Below are positions 1 through 10,087 of a stretch of DNA of 48,637 bases, piece after piece; position 1 is the first letter of the stretch; each line of letters starts with the position of its first letter. Below the pieces are notes generated by a model. That model ran no database searches. It had not been told where the DNA came from and worked only from the letters and a program-made list of their open reading frames with translations. The stretch covers positions 1 through 48,637 of the forward strand of contig NZ_BAHD01000055.1 in the NCBI RefSeq assembly GCF_000298215.1, read 5' to 3'. Source of the stretch: Kineosphaera limosa NBRC 100340 (GTDB lineage Bacteria; Actinomycetota; Actinomycetes; Actinomycetales; Dermatophilaceae). Made by a program: the position numbers and the translations under genes.

Positions 1-1
1 A

Positions 2-2119
<2,118 letters not shown>

Positions 2120-2160
2120 TCCTGCCCTCGGGCAGTTCACGAACGTGCACCGCAGTGGGT

Positions 2161-2190
2161 GGGGCGCAAGGATCTCGGTCCTTGCGCCCC
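2161..2190 (+). terminator. Strong hairpin between infB and rbfA
   Basis: A perfect 12-bp stem (GGGGCGCAAGGA, 2161-2172, with its complement 2179-2190) closes a 6-nt loop. No U-run follows, so it may be a U-less actinobacterial terminator, an attenuator, or an RNA-stability element that uncouples rbfA from infB. Confidence 0.5.
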
Positions 2191-2239
2191 GCCCGTTGCC
2201 GGCACGCTGGCAGTAGCACGACAGAACGAAGGGACGACC

Positions 2240-2800
2240 ATGGCCGACCCGGCACGGGCACGTAAGGTCGCGGACCGCATCAAGGTCATCGCGGCCGAGA
2301 CGATCAAGCACCGCATCAAGGACGAGCGCCTGGGGTTCGTGACGATCACCGATGTGCGCGTCACCGGCGACCTGCAGCACGCGTCGATCTTCTACACGGT
2401 GTTCGGCACCGACGAGGAGCGCGCCGCCAGCGCCGCCGCCCTCGCCGACAACACCGGGCGCATCCGCTCGGCCGTCGGCAAGGGCCTGGGCATCCGCCTC
2501 ACCCCATCGATCGAGTTCATCCCCGACGCGATCCCGGAGGGGGCCGCGCACCTGGAGGAGTTGCTCGCCAAGACCAAGGCCCGCGACGCCGAACTGGCCG
2601 CGGCCGCCGCGGGAGCGCAGTACGCCGGGGAGTCCGACCCCTACCGGCACGAGGACGAGCTCGACGAGGCTGCCGGCGATTTCAGTGACGCGGACGGGTC
2701 GAGCGGCTCGAACGGGTCCGGCTCGAACGAGTCTGCAGTGGCGTCTTCGCAGGCGGCGGCCCAGCCCGCTGCGGGCCCGGGCAACCAGGCGCAGGCCTAG
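2240..2800 (+). CDS. rbfA: Ribosome-binding factor A
   Basis: Late 30S maturation factor with a KH-like fold that acts around the 5' end of 16S rRNA. Residues 1 to about 115 match the family (ADRIKVIAAETI near the N-terminus, then DERLGFVTITDVRVTGDL). After about residue 125 comes a roughly 60-residue low-complexity Asp/Ser/Gly/Ala tail, making the protein 186 residues against the usual 120-150. The ATG at 2240 is preceded by GAAGGGACG, a reasonable Shine-Dalgarno, and coincides with the start of homology. The TAG stop lies 9 bp before truB, so the two are probably cotranscribed. Confidence 0.95.
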   Translation: MADPARARKVADRIKVIAAETIKHRIKDERLGFVTITDVRVTGDLQHASIFYTVFGTDEERAASAAALADNTGRIRSAVGKGLGIRLTPSIEFIPDAIPEGAAHLEELLAKTKARDAELAAAAAGAQYAGESDPYRHEDELDEAAGDFSDADGSSGSNGSGSNESAVASSQAAAQPAAGPGNQAQA

Positions 2801-2809
2801 AGCCGACCA

Positions 2810-3871
2810 GTGGCCCGCGCGATCGACCCCACCGTCGGCGACGGACTGCTCGTCGTCGACAAGCCCGCCGGGTGGACCAGCCACCAGGTCGTCGGCGCCT
2901 GCCGGCGGCTGGCGGGCACCCGCAAGGTCGGTCACGCGGGCACCCTGGACCCCATGGCGACGGGCGTGCTCGTCGTCGGCATCAACAAGGGCACCCGGCT
3001 GCTCACCTACCTCGTCGGCGCAGACAAGGACTACACCGCGACGATCCGGCTCGGCGTCGCCACCCTGACCGACGACGCCGAAGGTCAGGTGACCGGGCTC
3101 GCGCCGTCCGCTGCGGTTGCGGCGGTGACGGAGGCCGAGCTTGCGGCGGCGATCGCGTCGCTGACCGGCGACATCCAACAGGTACCCAGCGCCGTCAGCG
3201 CCCTGAAGATCGACGGCAAGCGCTCGTACGCGCGGGTACGGGCCGGCGAGTCGGTCGAGCTGGCCGCCCGTCCCGTCACCGTCTCCCGATTCGAGGTGCT
3301 GGCGCGCCGGAACGTGACCGTCCAGGAGGGCGAGCTGCCAGAGTGCGTTCAGGAGGGCGAGCTGCCAGAGGGGCCGGACCCCATCGGCGCGCCGGTCATC
3401 GACCTCGACGTGGCCGTCACCGTCTCCTCGGGCACGTACGTGCGGGCGCTGGCCCGCGACCTGGGCGAGGCGCTGCGCGTCGGCGGGCACCTGAGCGCGC
3501 TGCGCCGCACCCGCGTCGGCGGCATCACCCTGCAGGTGGCGCACACAATGGAGCAACTGGAGGCCGCCCGCGCGACCGGCGCCCCGCGCCCCCAGACCCC
3601 GCAGGAGCTGGCCACGGCGGTGCTGGGCACCAGCGGCCTGCCACTGACGCCGCTGGCGGACGCGGCCCGCGCCGCGCTGCCCGCCCGCGAACTGACCGAC
3701 GAGGAGGCCTATCGCGTCGGCCACGGCGTCCGCATCCCCTCCGCCAAGCCCGGCCGCATCGGCCCGGTCGCCGCATTCGCCCCCGACGGCACCTTCGTCG
3801 CGGTCCTCGACGAGTCCCGCGAACGCGTCCTGCCCGAGGCCGTGTTCGCCGTGCCGCCCGCCAGCGCCTAG
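2810..3871 (+). CDS. truB: tRNA pseudouridine(55) synthase TruB
   Basis: Converts U55 to pseudouridine in the T-loop of elongator tRNAs. The catalytic Asp is in the motif HAGTLDPMATGVL (Asp47). The GTG start 9 bp after rbfA gives the expected N-terminus, with GLLVVDKPAGWTSHQVV matching the family. The protein has 353 residues, slightly long for the family. An insert at about residues 171-187 consists of a 27-bp in-frame tandem duplication (3320-3370) that puts two copies of VQEGELPE in a surface loop. The C-terminal part contains the usual actinobacterial extension. Function is secure; the duplicated loop is probably neutral. Confidence 0.95.
   Translation: MARAIDPTVGDGLLVVDKPAGWTSHQVVGACRRLAGTRKVGHAGTLDPMATGVLVVGINKGTRLLTYLVGADKDYTATIRLGVATLTDDAEGQVTGLAPSAAVAAVTEAELAAAIASLTGDIQQVPSAVSALKIDGKRSYARVRAGESVELAARPVTVSRFEVLARRNVTVQEGELPECVQEGELPEGPDPIGAPVIDLDVAVTVSSGTYVRALARDLGEALRVGGHLSALRRTRVGGITLQVAHTMEQLEAARATGAPRPQTPQELATAVLGTSGLPLTPLADAARAALPARELTDEEAYRVGHGVRIPSAKPGRIGPVAAFAPDGTFVAVLDESRERVLPEAVFAVPPASA
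3320..3370 (+). repeat. 27-bp in-frame tandem duplication inside truB
   Basis: The 24-nt segments at 3320-3343 and 3347-3370 are identical except for one C/T change near their start and are separated by TGC. They encode a duplicated VQEGELPE loop. Near identity implies a recent slippage or duplication event. Confidence 0.9.
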
Positions 3872-3885
3872 GACGGCTCCGCCGA

Positions 3886-4221
3886 GTCGTCATTTTGGCG
3901 CTCGAGTTGTCACTTCCGCGGTGGGCTCGTCACGTTCTTGATGCACGAGTCGTCACTTTCCTCGCACGAGTCGTCACTTTCGCGTGGCCAGTGGTCATTT
4001 TGGGGGACGGATCGTCACTCGGGATCGACGATTGGTGCCCGAAGGTGACGACTCGTCCCCTGGGGTGGGGCGGTGGGGCGAGCGGTTCGGTGTTCGGCCG
4101 CAGCGAGTCGTCATTTCCTCGCACGAGTCGTCACTTTCGCGTGGCCAGTGGTCATTTTGGGGGACGGATCGTCACTCGGGATCGACGATTGGTGCCCTAA
4201 AGTGACGACTCGTCCCCGGGG
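3886..4221. repeat. Phased 20-21 bp repeat array with two copies of a ~118-bp element bearing inverted ends
   Basis: This 450-bp stretch between truB and the ASCH gene has no convincing gene. The core GTCGTCA(C/T)TTT, with variants, recurs at 3886, 3906, 3926, 3949, 3970, 3991 and 4011, a spacing of 20-23 bp. A unit of about 118 bp (3946-4064) is repeated almost exactly at 4104-4221, with steps at 4107, 4127, 4148 and 4168. Within each unit the left arm CGAGTCGTCACTTT (3967-3980; 4124-4137) faces its inverse AAAGTGACGACTCG (4042-4055 with one mismatch; 4199-4212 perfect). One minus-strand frame reads as KVTTRAR repeats, but 20-bp steps break the frame. It could be a REP/MITE-like element or a protein-binding array. 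Confidence 0.85.
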
Positions 4222-4311
4222 GTGGGCGGGTGGTGCCGCCCGGTGTCGCCAGCTGCTGGTGCTGCACGGCCTGGGCGCGCGTCGGACCGGGGTGCGCAGC
4301 GGCTGGCCACA

Positions 4312-4317
4312 TAGGCT
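4312..4317 (+). promoter_or_regulatory. -10 box of a leaderless-type start (ASCH gene)
   Basis: TAGGCT ends 6 nt before the GTG at 4324, with no Shine-Dalgarno, so the predicted transcript would begin at or next to the start codon. No good -35 is visible. Confidence 0.45.
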
Positions 4318-4323
4318 TGTGCG

Positions 4324-4827
4324 GTGACGCAGGACGAGATCGACGCCTTCTGGACCGACGCCAAGATCGTGGCGGGCCTCAATCCCACGGGGTTCTACAT
4401 GGGCACGATGCCGGCGGAGGCGTTGCAGCCGCCCGCGTGGTCGTTCGGGGCCAGCCCGCAGCAGGCCGACGAGTTGTTGCGGCTCGTGCTCGCCGGCACC
4501 AAAACGGCGACCGCGAGCGCGCTGTGGGACTACGAGGCCGAGGACGAGCCGCTGCCCAGCGTCGGCACCCTCTCCATCGTGCTCGACGGCGAGGGCCACC
4601 CGCGCGCCCTCATCCGCACCGACGAGGTGCGAATCGTGCCGTTCGAAGAGGTCGACGAGGAGCACGCCCGCGCCGAAGGTGAGGGCACCCGCACGCTCGC
4701 CCAGTGGCGCGCCGACCACGAGCGCTACTTTCGCGAGAACGCCACCCATGAAAGGGGGTTCAGCCCCGAGATGCCGGTGGTGTTGGAGCGCTTCGAGGTG
4801 CTTTACCCCGCCCCTGAGCAGCGGTAG
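4324..4827 (+). CDS. ASCH domain-containing protein
   Basis: A 167-residue protein of the ASCH superfamily (PUA-like fold, proposed RNA or nucleotide-derivative binding). Recognisable features are the motif LAGTKTATASALWDYE (about 56-71), the conserved mid-domain strand where LIRTDEVRIVPFEEVD sits, and the C-terminal EGEGTRTLAQWRADHERYF block, which is typical of the stand-alone bacterial ASCH family. The GTG start is supported by a TAGGCT box 6 nt upstream rather than by a ribosome site. The next gene starts 5 bp downstream, so the dehydrogenase is probably cotranscribed. Substrate unknown; related proteins include RNA hydrolases, but no such activity can be claimed here. Confidence 0.85.
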   Translation: MTQDEIDAFWTDAKIVAGLNPTGFYMGTMPAEALQPPAWSFGASPQQADELLRLVLAGTKTATASALWDYEAEDEPLPSVGTLSIVLDGEGHPRALIRTDEVRIVPFEEVDEEHARAEGEGTRTLAQWRADHERYFRENATHERGFSPEMPVVLERFEVLYPAPEQR

Positions 4828-4832
4828 CGGCC

Positions 4833-5882
4833 ATGCGCGCCGTCATCTATGAGGACTACGGGCAGATGCCGCAGGTGCGCGAAGTGCCGCAACCTGCGCC
4901 TCCGCCCGGTGGCGTCATCGTCGCCGTGGCCGCCACGGGGGTGTGCCGCTCGGACTGGCACGCGTGGATGGGGCACGAGCCGGTCAGCCTGCCGCACGTG
5001 CCCGGCCACGAGCTCGTGGGGACGGTCGTCGACGTGGGCGCCGGGGTGAGCCGTTGGGACGAGGGCGATCGGGTGACTGTCCCGTTCGCCTGTGGCTGCG
5101 GCAAGTGCGTGTGGTGCCGCCAGGGTGAACAACAGGTCTGCCCGCGCCAGACGCAGCCGGGCTTCACCGGCTGGGGCTCGTTCGCCCAGTATGTCGCCCT
5201 GCACGCCGCCGACACCAACCTCGTCGAGGTGCCCGAATCGCTCTCCGATGTGGCGGCCGCGGCACTGGGCTGCCGCTTCGCCACCGCCTACCGGGCCGTG
5301 ACGACCCACGGCTGGCTGCGTGCCGGGCAGTGGCTCGTCGTGGTCGGCGTCGGGGGATTGGGCCTGTCCGCGGTCGCGATCGCCACGGCGTTCGGGGCCC
5401 GGGTCATCGCCGTCGATGTCTCCCCGCGGTCGTTGTCGATGGCCGCCACTCTCGGTGCGGAACGCACAGTGTTGTGTGCTGACAGCATGTCTTCGGAGAC
5501 GGTGGCCGAGCGGGTGCGGGTGCTCACCGACGGCGGCGCCCACGTCGGCATCGACGCCATCGGCCTGCCCGGTGCGGCCCGCACCAGCGTGCTCTCGCTG
5601 CGCCGCCGCGGCCGGCACGTGCAGGCCGGCCTGCTCCTGGCAGACGACGCGACGACCGCGCTGCCGATGGACCGCATCATCGCCCACGAGTTGAGCGTGC
5701 ACGGCACCCACGGGCTGGCCGCCCACGAGTACCCGGCGATGCTCGATCTCGTCGCCGCCCGCATCGACCTGTCGACCCTCATCGGCCGCACGATCAGCCT
5801 CGAAGACGTGCCCGAGGCGCTGAGCTCGATGAGCGAGCCGGCCTCCAGCGCCGGCCTGACCGTGGTCGACATGTCCCGCTGA
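4833..5882 (+). CDS. Zinc-dependent alcohol dehydrogenase (MDR family)
   Basis: NAD(P)-dependent medium-chain dehydrogenase of 349 residues. Catalytic zinc ligands visible are Cys38 (GVCRSDWHAW), His59-Glu60 (PGHELVG) and Cys147 (ALGCRFATAYRAV). Structural zinc ligands are Cys89, Cys92, Cys95 and Cys103 in C-x2-C-x2-C-x7-C spacing. The Rossmann motif GVGGLG is at 172-177. The gene starts 5 bp after the ASCH gene; the ATG gives a textbook N-terminus (MRAVIYEDYG). It is the full family length with all zinc ligands, so it should be active; the alcohol or aldehyde substrate cannot be told from sequence. Confidence 0.93.
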   Translation: MRAVIYEDYGQMPQVREVPQPAPPPGGVIVAVAATGVCRSDWHAWMGHEPVSLPHVPGHELVGTVVDVGAGVSRWDEGDRVTVPFACGCGKCVWCRQGEQQVCPRQTQPGFTGWGSFAQYVALHAADTNLVEVPESLSDVAAAALGCRFATAYRAVTTHGWLRAGQWLVVVGVGGLGLSAVAIATAFGARVIAVDVSPRSLSMAATLGAERTVLCADSMSSETVAERVRVLTDGGAHVGIDAIGLPGAARTSVLSLRRRGRHVQAGLLLADDATTALPMDRIIAHELSVHGTHGLAAHEYPAMLDLVAARIDLSTLIGRTISLEDVPEALSSMSEPASSAGLTVVDMSR

Positions 5883-5918
5883 GGGCCGGGCCGACAAACG
5901 ACCGGCGCCACCATCGCT

Positions 5919-5924
5919 ACAGTG
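5919..5924 (+). promoter_or_regulatory. -10 box of a leaderless-type start (ribF)
   Basis: TACAGT ends 5 nt before the GTG at 5930 and there is no Shine-Dalgarno. No FMN riboswitch fold fits the 47 bp between the genes. Confidence 0.45.
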
Positions 5925-5929
5925 GCGGG

Positions 5930-6904
5930 GTGCAGCGTTGGAATGACGTCTCCCAGATCCCCTCGGACATCGGCGGCAGCGTGGTGACGCTGGGCAACTT
6001 CGACGGTGTGCACCGCGGGCACCGGGCCGTGCTCACCGAGGTCCTCGCCCAGGCCGTCGACGGGCTGACCTCGGTCGCCGTCACCTTCGACCCGCATCCG
6101 GTGGCCGTGCTCTACCCCGAGCGGGCGCCCGGCCTCATCACGTCCCTGGACCACCGGCTGGCGTTGCTCGAGGCCGCCGGGGTCGACGCGGTGCTCGTTC
6201 TTGAGTTCACCCGCGAGTTCGCGCAGTTGACCCCCGATGAGTTCGTCGAGCAGGTGTTCGTCGACGCGCTGTCGGCGCGGGTCGTCGTCGTCGGCGAGGA
6301 CACCCGCTTCGGGGTGCGCAACTCCGGCGACGTGGCCACGCTGCTGGAGCTGGGGGAGCGGTTCGGCTTCGAGGTCGTCACGGTGCGTGACCAGGGTGCC
6401 GACGGGGAGCACTCGCGCTGGTCCTCGACCCAGGTGCGCGAACTACTGTCCGACGGTGATGTCGGGGGCGCGGCCCGCGTGCTGGGGCGACCGCATCGGG
6501 TCTCCGGGGTGGTCGTGCACGGCGATCACCGCGGCCGCGAACTCGGTTACCCCACAGCCAATCTGGAACGTCACTGCGACGGTCTCGTGCCCGCCGACGG
6601 GGTGTACGCGGGCTGGCTGGTGCGCCCGCAGCGCCCCGCCTCCGATCCGGACTCCACGCTGCCCGCCGCGATCTCCATCGGCACCAACCCCACTTTCGAG
6701 GGCACCTCGCGCCGCGTCGAGGCGTACGTGCTGGACCGCACCGACCTGGACCTCTACGGGGAGCCCGTGACGCTGGAGTTCGTGGCTCGTCTGCGCCCCA
6801 CGCTGCGCTTCGACTCGGTCGATGAGCTGCTGGACCGCATGGCCGAGGACGTCACCAAGAGCCGCGAGATCCTCTCCACGATGGTGCCTGTGCAGCCCGC
6901 GTGA
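5930..6904 (+). CDS. ribF: Bifunctional riboflavin kinase / FAD synthetase
   Basis: Makes FMN from riboflavin and FAD from FMN. The N-terminal adenylyltransferase domain carries the nucleotidyltransferase motif GNFDGVHRGH (22-31) and the later WSSTQVRELL motif. The C-terminal kinase domain begins near residue 184 and has HRGRELGYPTANL, where the PTAN signature binds ATP and flavin. At 324 residues it is full length. The GTG start is set by homology and by a TACAGT box 5 nt upstream. In many actinobacteria ribF follows truB closely; here a repeat array, an ASCH gene and a dehydrogenase intervene. Confidence 0.96.
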   Translation: MQRWNDVSQIPSDIGGSVVTLGNFDGVHRGHRAVLTEVLAQAVDGLTSVAVTFDPHPVAVLYPERAPGLITSLDHRLALLEAAGVDAVLVLEFTREFAQLTPDEFVEQVFVDALSARVVVVGEDTRFGVRNSGDVATLLELGERFGFEVVTVRDQGADGEHSRWSSTQVRELLSDGDVGGAARVLGRPHRVSGVVVHGDHRGRELGYPTANLERHCDGLVPADGVYAGWLVRPQRPASDPDSTLPAAISIGTNPTFEGTSRRVEAYVLDRTDLDLYGEPVTLEFVARLRPTLRFDSVDELLDRMAEDVTKSREILSTMVPVQPA

Positions 6905-7024
6905 GCCGATCACGCAGACCGTGAAGGTCGTGTGAGGTTGGTGTCCAGGCCCTGTGAGAAGCGGACGGGAATCTAAGGACATCGCAACGGCCCCCCAGAG
7001 GCCGACTCACAGAAGGGCACGACC

Positions 7025-7834
7025 ATGAACCTCACTCCCGTCCGTCTCGGCCTCGCAGTCGTCGGCACCGCAGCGGTGCTCGTCCCCGGCGCCATGACCG
7101 CCTCCGCCGCTTTCCAGAGCGCGCCGCAGCAGGCCTCGGTCGCCCAGAGCGTCGCGCAGCAGGGCGGCAAGGGTGGCGGCAAGGGCGGCGACAGCGCCGC
7201 GATCCGGGCCCGCGCCGGGGTCACCTTCCTCACCGAGTGCGTCGAGGGCAACCAGGTGCGCCAGCCCAAGACCTTCACGCTCTCCTGCGCCGACAACAAC
7301 CAGCGTCTGGAGCAGCTCAGCTGGAAGCGCTGGGGCCACGACCGGGCCTACGCCACGGGCATCGTCCGCGAGAACGTCAGCACCCCGATGTCCAAGGGCG
7401 ACAAGTGGATCAGCTACAAGGTCAAGGTCATCGCCTCCAACATCGTCGAGGGTGAGGCCAGCGCCAGCTACAACAAGCTCACCGTGAAGGTCGTCGGCAA
7501 GGCGCCCAAGGGTGTGCAGCGCGTCGAGGTCTTCGACCTGCCCGGCGTCGAGCCGATCGCCAAGCACGTGCACAAGCCCGGCAAGAAGGGCGCCCCCATC
7601 AACCACATGAAGGGTTGGAGCGACGGTCACGAGGACCAGAGCGACGACCGCATCGATCACATGAAGGGTTGGAGTGACGGTCACGAGGACCAGAGCGACG
7701 ACCGCATCGATCACATGAAGGGTTGGAGTGACGGTCACGAGGACCAGAGCGACGACCGCATCGATCACATGAAGGGTTGGGATGACGGTCACGGTGACCA
7801 GAGCGACGACCCCATCCACACCGCCAAGCGCTGA
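7025..7834 (+). CDS. Secreted protein with four C-terminal 18-residue Asp/His-rich repeats
   Basis: A 269-residue exported protein of unknown function. Residues 1-28 form a Sec signal peptide ending in ASA, with a likely cut before AFQSAP. A Gln/Gly/Lys-rich spacer (about 30-60) precedes a domain at about 60-165 with two cysteines and the stretch LSCADNNQRLEQLSW; it vaguely recalls small secreted actinobacterial domains with a similar Trp-rich strand. Residues 192-263 are four copies of IDHMKGWSDGHEDQSDDR; the last is diverged (DDGHGD, final Arg to Pro). The Asp, Glu and His density suggests cation binding, which is inference. AGAAGGG supports the ATG. It appears monocistronic, with a terminator about 100 bp downstream. 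Confidence 0.85.
   Translation: MNLTPVRLGLAVVGTAAVLVPGAMTASAAFQSAPQQASVAQSVAQQGGKGGGKGGDSAAIRARAGVTFLTECVEGNQVRQPKTFTLSCADNNQRLEQLSWKRWGHDRAYATGIVRENVSTPMSKGDKWISYKVKVIASNIVEGEASASYNKLTVKVVGKAPKGVQRVEVFDLPGVEPIAKHVHKPGKKGAPINHMKGWSDGHEDQSDDRIDHMKGWSDGHEDQSDDRIDHMKGWSDGHEDQSDDRIDHMKGWDDGHGDQSDDPIHTAKR
7598..7813 (+). repeat. Four tandem 54-bp repeats (coding VNTR)
   Basis: Units at 7598-7651, 7652-7705, 7706-7759 and 7760-7813. Units 2 and 3 appear identical, unit 1 differs at a few bases and unit 4 carries several substitutions. Nucleotide-level identity, not only protein-level, points to recent expansion. Confidence 0.95.
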
Positions 7835-7868
7835 GGCGTCGACTTTCAAGCAACGACCAGGGGGTGAC

Positions 7869-7977
7869 CTGTCCACCGCAGCCGGCAGTGGACAGTGACT
7901 TCACCCACAGATCTTCTCTATTACTCTCCGGCTCGGGGGTTGCGGCGAATCAGGGGCGCCGCAACCCCCGCTTTTTT
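7869..7977 (+). terminator. Intrinsic terminator after the secreted repeat protein
   Basis: The main hairpin has a perfect 13-bp stem, GGGGGTTGCGGCG (7935-7947) with its complement (7957-7969), a 9-nt loop and then GCTTTTTT: a classic rho-independent terminator and the clearest in the window. A smaller 8-bp hairpin, CTGTCCAC (7869-7876) with GTGGACAG (7888-7895), precedes it. Confidence 0.9.
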
Positions 7978-8019
7978 GTGCACCGGCAGCTCCGGTTGGG
8001 GTCTGTCAGCTGCCTCGCC

Positions 8020-8025
8020 TACCCT
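8020..8025 (+). promoter_or_regulatory. -10 box of a leaderless-type start (radical SAM gene)
   Basis: TACCCT ends 7 nt before the ATG at 8033. The open frame runs further upstream through the terminator, so this box helps choose 8033 as the start. Confidence 0.5.
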
Positions 8026-8032
8026 GGCTCCC

Positions 8033-10012
8033 ATGCCTGGACAGTCCCGATTCGACCAACTCGAGCCGCTGCTCGAGCGGGTTTCCAAGCCCATCCAGTA
8101 CGTCGGGGGAGAGCTGAACTCCCAGGTCAAGGACTGGGAGTGCGGCGGGCCGCACACCGTGCGGTGGGCCCTGATGTACCCCGACGCCTACGAGGTCGGG
8201 CTGCCCAACCAGGGCGTCATGATCCTGTACGAAGTGCTCAACGAGCGGGCCGACGCCCTCGCCGAGCGCACCTACGCGGTGTGGCCCGACCTCGAGAAGC
8301 TCATGCGCCAGCATGACGTGCCGCAGTTGACCGTCGACGGACACCGCGCGGTGCGCGACTTCGACGTCTTCGGCCTGAGCTTCCCGACCGAGCTCAACTA
8401 CACGAACATGTTGACGGCTCTCGACCTGGCGGGCATCCCGCTGCACAGCGCCGACCGGGGCGACGACGACCCGATCGTGCTCATCGGCGGGCACGCGAGC
8501 TTCAATCCGGAGCCGGTGGCCGACTTCGTCGATGCCGTGGTGGTCGGTGACGGCGAGGAGGCCGTGCTCGCGATCACGGACATCATCCGCGACTGGAAGG
8601 CTTCTGGTCGGCCCGGCGGCCGGCAGGAGGTGCTGCTGCGGCTGGCCCGCACCGGAGGGGTCTACATCCCTGCGTTCTACACGGTCTCCTACGACGACGA
8701 GGGCTTCATCGCCGACATCGCCGTGCGCGCCGACCTGGCCGACGACGGGGTGCCGGACACCGTCTCCAAGCACACGGTGATGGACCTCGACGCGTGGCCC
8801 TACCCCAAACAACCGTTGGTGCCGCTCGCGGAGTCGGTGCACGAACGGATGAGCGTCGAGATCTTCCGCGGCTGCACCCGCGGCTGCCGGTTCTGCCAGG
8901 CGGGCATGATCACCCGCCCGGTGCGGGAGCGCTCGATCACCGGCATCGGGGAGATGGTGGAGCGGGGGCTGGCGGCGACCGGCTACGAGGAGGTGGGGCT
9001 GCTGTCGCTGAGCAGCGCCGACCACTCCGAGATCGCGGACATCACCAAGGGGCTGGCCGACCGGTACGACGGCACCCAGACGGGGCTGTCGCTGCCAAGC
9101 ACACGCGTCGACGCGTTCAACATCGACCTGGCCAACGAGCTGACCCGCAACGGGCGCCGTTCGGGGCTGACGTTCGCCCCCGAGGGGGGCAGCGAGCGGA
9201 TCCGGCGGGTCATCAACAAGATGGTGAGCGAGGACGACCTCATCCGCACGGTGACGGCCGCCTACGAGGCCGGCTGGCGCCAGGTCAAGCTCTACTTCAT
9301 GTGCGGGCTGCCGACCGAGACCGACGAGGACGTGCTGCAGATCGCCGACCTGGCCAAGCGGGTCATCGAGGCGGGGCGGCAGGTCAGCGGTCGCCGCGAC
9401 ATCCGCTGCACCGTCTCGATCGGCGGGTTCGTGCCCAAGCCGCACACCCCGTTCCAGTGGGCCGCCCAACTGTCGGCGCCGGGCACGGACGCGCGGCTGC
9501 GCAAGCTGCGCGACGCCATCCGCTCGGACCGCCGCTACGGCTCGGCCATCGGATTCCGTTACCACGACGGCGAACCCGGCATCGTCGAAGGCCTGCTCTC
9601 CCGCGGCGACCGGCGGGTCGGTCGGGTCATCGAGGCCGTGTGGCGCGACGGCGGCCGGTTCGACGGGTGGAGCGAACACTTCTCCTACGAGCGGTGGATG
9701 CGGTGCGCCGACGACGCGCTGGCCGGGACCGGCGTGGACGTCGACTGGTACACGATCCGGGAGCGGTTCGAAGGCGAGATCCTGCCCTGGGACCACCTCG
9801 ACTCGGGCCTCGACAAGGCGTGGCTGTGGGACGACTGGCAGGACGCCCTCGATGAGCGTGAGCAGGACGACTGCCGCTGGACCCCCTGCTTCGATTGCGG
9901 CGTCTGCCCCGAGCTGAACCTCGACATCGAGATCGGCCCCACCGGCAAGAAGCTGCTGCCCCTGACCGTGTTGGGCTCCGGGCGCGAGGCGATGCTGGAG
10001 CGGCAGAGCTGA
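8033..10012 (+). CDS. TIGR03960-type B12-binding-domain radical SAM protein
   Basis: A 659-residue protein. The N-terminal part (about 20-230) is B12-binding-like and contains MYPDAYEVGLPNQG and FGLSFPTELNYTNM. The radical SAM core has the CxxxCxxC cluster at Cys281, Cys285 and Cys288 (RGCTRGCRFCQAG), which binds the 4Fe-4S cluster that cleaves SAM. A further C-terminal cysteine cluster (CRWTPCFDCGVC) ends the protein. The family is conserved in many bacteria, its function is undefined, and it is normally beside or fused to a DUF2344/TIGR03936 protein upstream of RNase E; a role in RNA or cofactor modification is only inferred. Here the partner lies at 23560, about 13.5 kb away. The start is supported by a TACCCT box. 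Confidence 0.9.
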   Translation: MPGQSRFDQLEPLLERVSKPIQYVGGELNSQVKDWECGGPHTVRWALMYPDAYEVGLPNQGVMILYEVLNERADALAERTYAVWPDLEKLMRQHDVPQLTVDGHRAVRDFDVFGLSFPTELNYTNMLTALDLAGIPLHSADRGDDDPIVLIGGHASFNPEPVADFVDAVVVGDGEEAVLAITDIIRDWKASGRPGGRQEVLLRLARTGGVYIPAFYTVSYDDEGFIADIAVRADLADDGVPDTVSKHTVMDLDAWPYPKQPLVPLAESVHERMSVEIFRGCTRGCRFCQAGMITRPVRERSITGIGEMVERGLAATGYEEVGLLSLSSADHSEIADITKGLADRYDGTQTGLSLPSTRVDAFNIDLANELTRNGRRSGLTFAPEGGSERIRRVINKMVSEDDLIRTVTAAYEAGWRQVKLYFMCGLPTETDEDVLQIADLAKRVIEAGRQVSGRRDIRCTVSIGGFVPKPHTPFQWAAQLSAPGTDARLRKLRDAIRSDRRYGSAIGFRYHDGEPGIVEGLLSRGDRRVGRVIEAVWRDGGRFDGWSEHFSYERWMRCADDALAGTGVDVDWYTIRERFEGEILPWDHLDSGLDKAWLWDDWQDALDEREQDDCRWTPCFDCGVCPELNLDIEIGPTGKKLLPLTVLGSGREAMLERQS

Positions 10013-10052
10013 TCAAGCGGCGCTGATCGAGCGGCGCTGATCGAGCGGCGCT
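10011..10052 (+). repeat. Three tandem 14-bp repeats across the radical SAM stop codon
   Basis: GATC(A/G)AGCGGCGCT occurs at 10011-10024, 10025-10038 and 10039-10052. The first copy contains the end of the stop codon (10010-10012), and each copy again supplies CTGA at its boundary. Confidence 0.9.
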
Positions 10053-10087
10053 GAGTCGGCAAACGGCGCGCCTGTGAGAATGGCTGC

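Noticed and set aside
3930-4124. Minus-strand frame encoding KVTTRAR repeats over the array
   Set aside because: Repeat spacing includes 20-bp steps that would shift frame; no ribosome site; the periodicity is at DNA level.
3886-4221. CRISPR array
   Set aside because: Repeat period is only 20-21 bp, repeats are degenerate and there are no unique spacers or cas genes.
5883-5929. FMN riboswitch before ribF
   Set aside because: Only 47 bp lie between the genes and no FMN element motifs are present.
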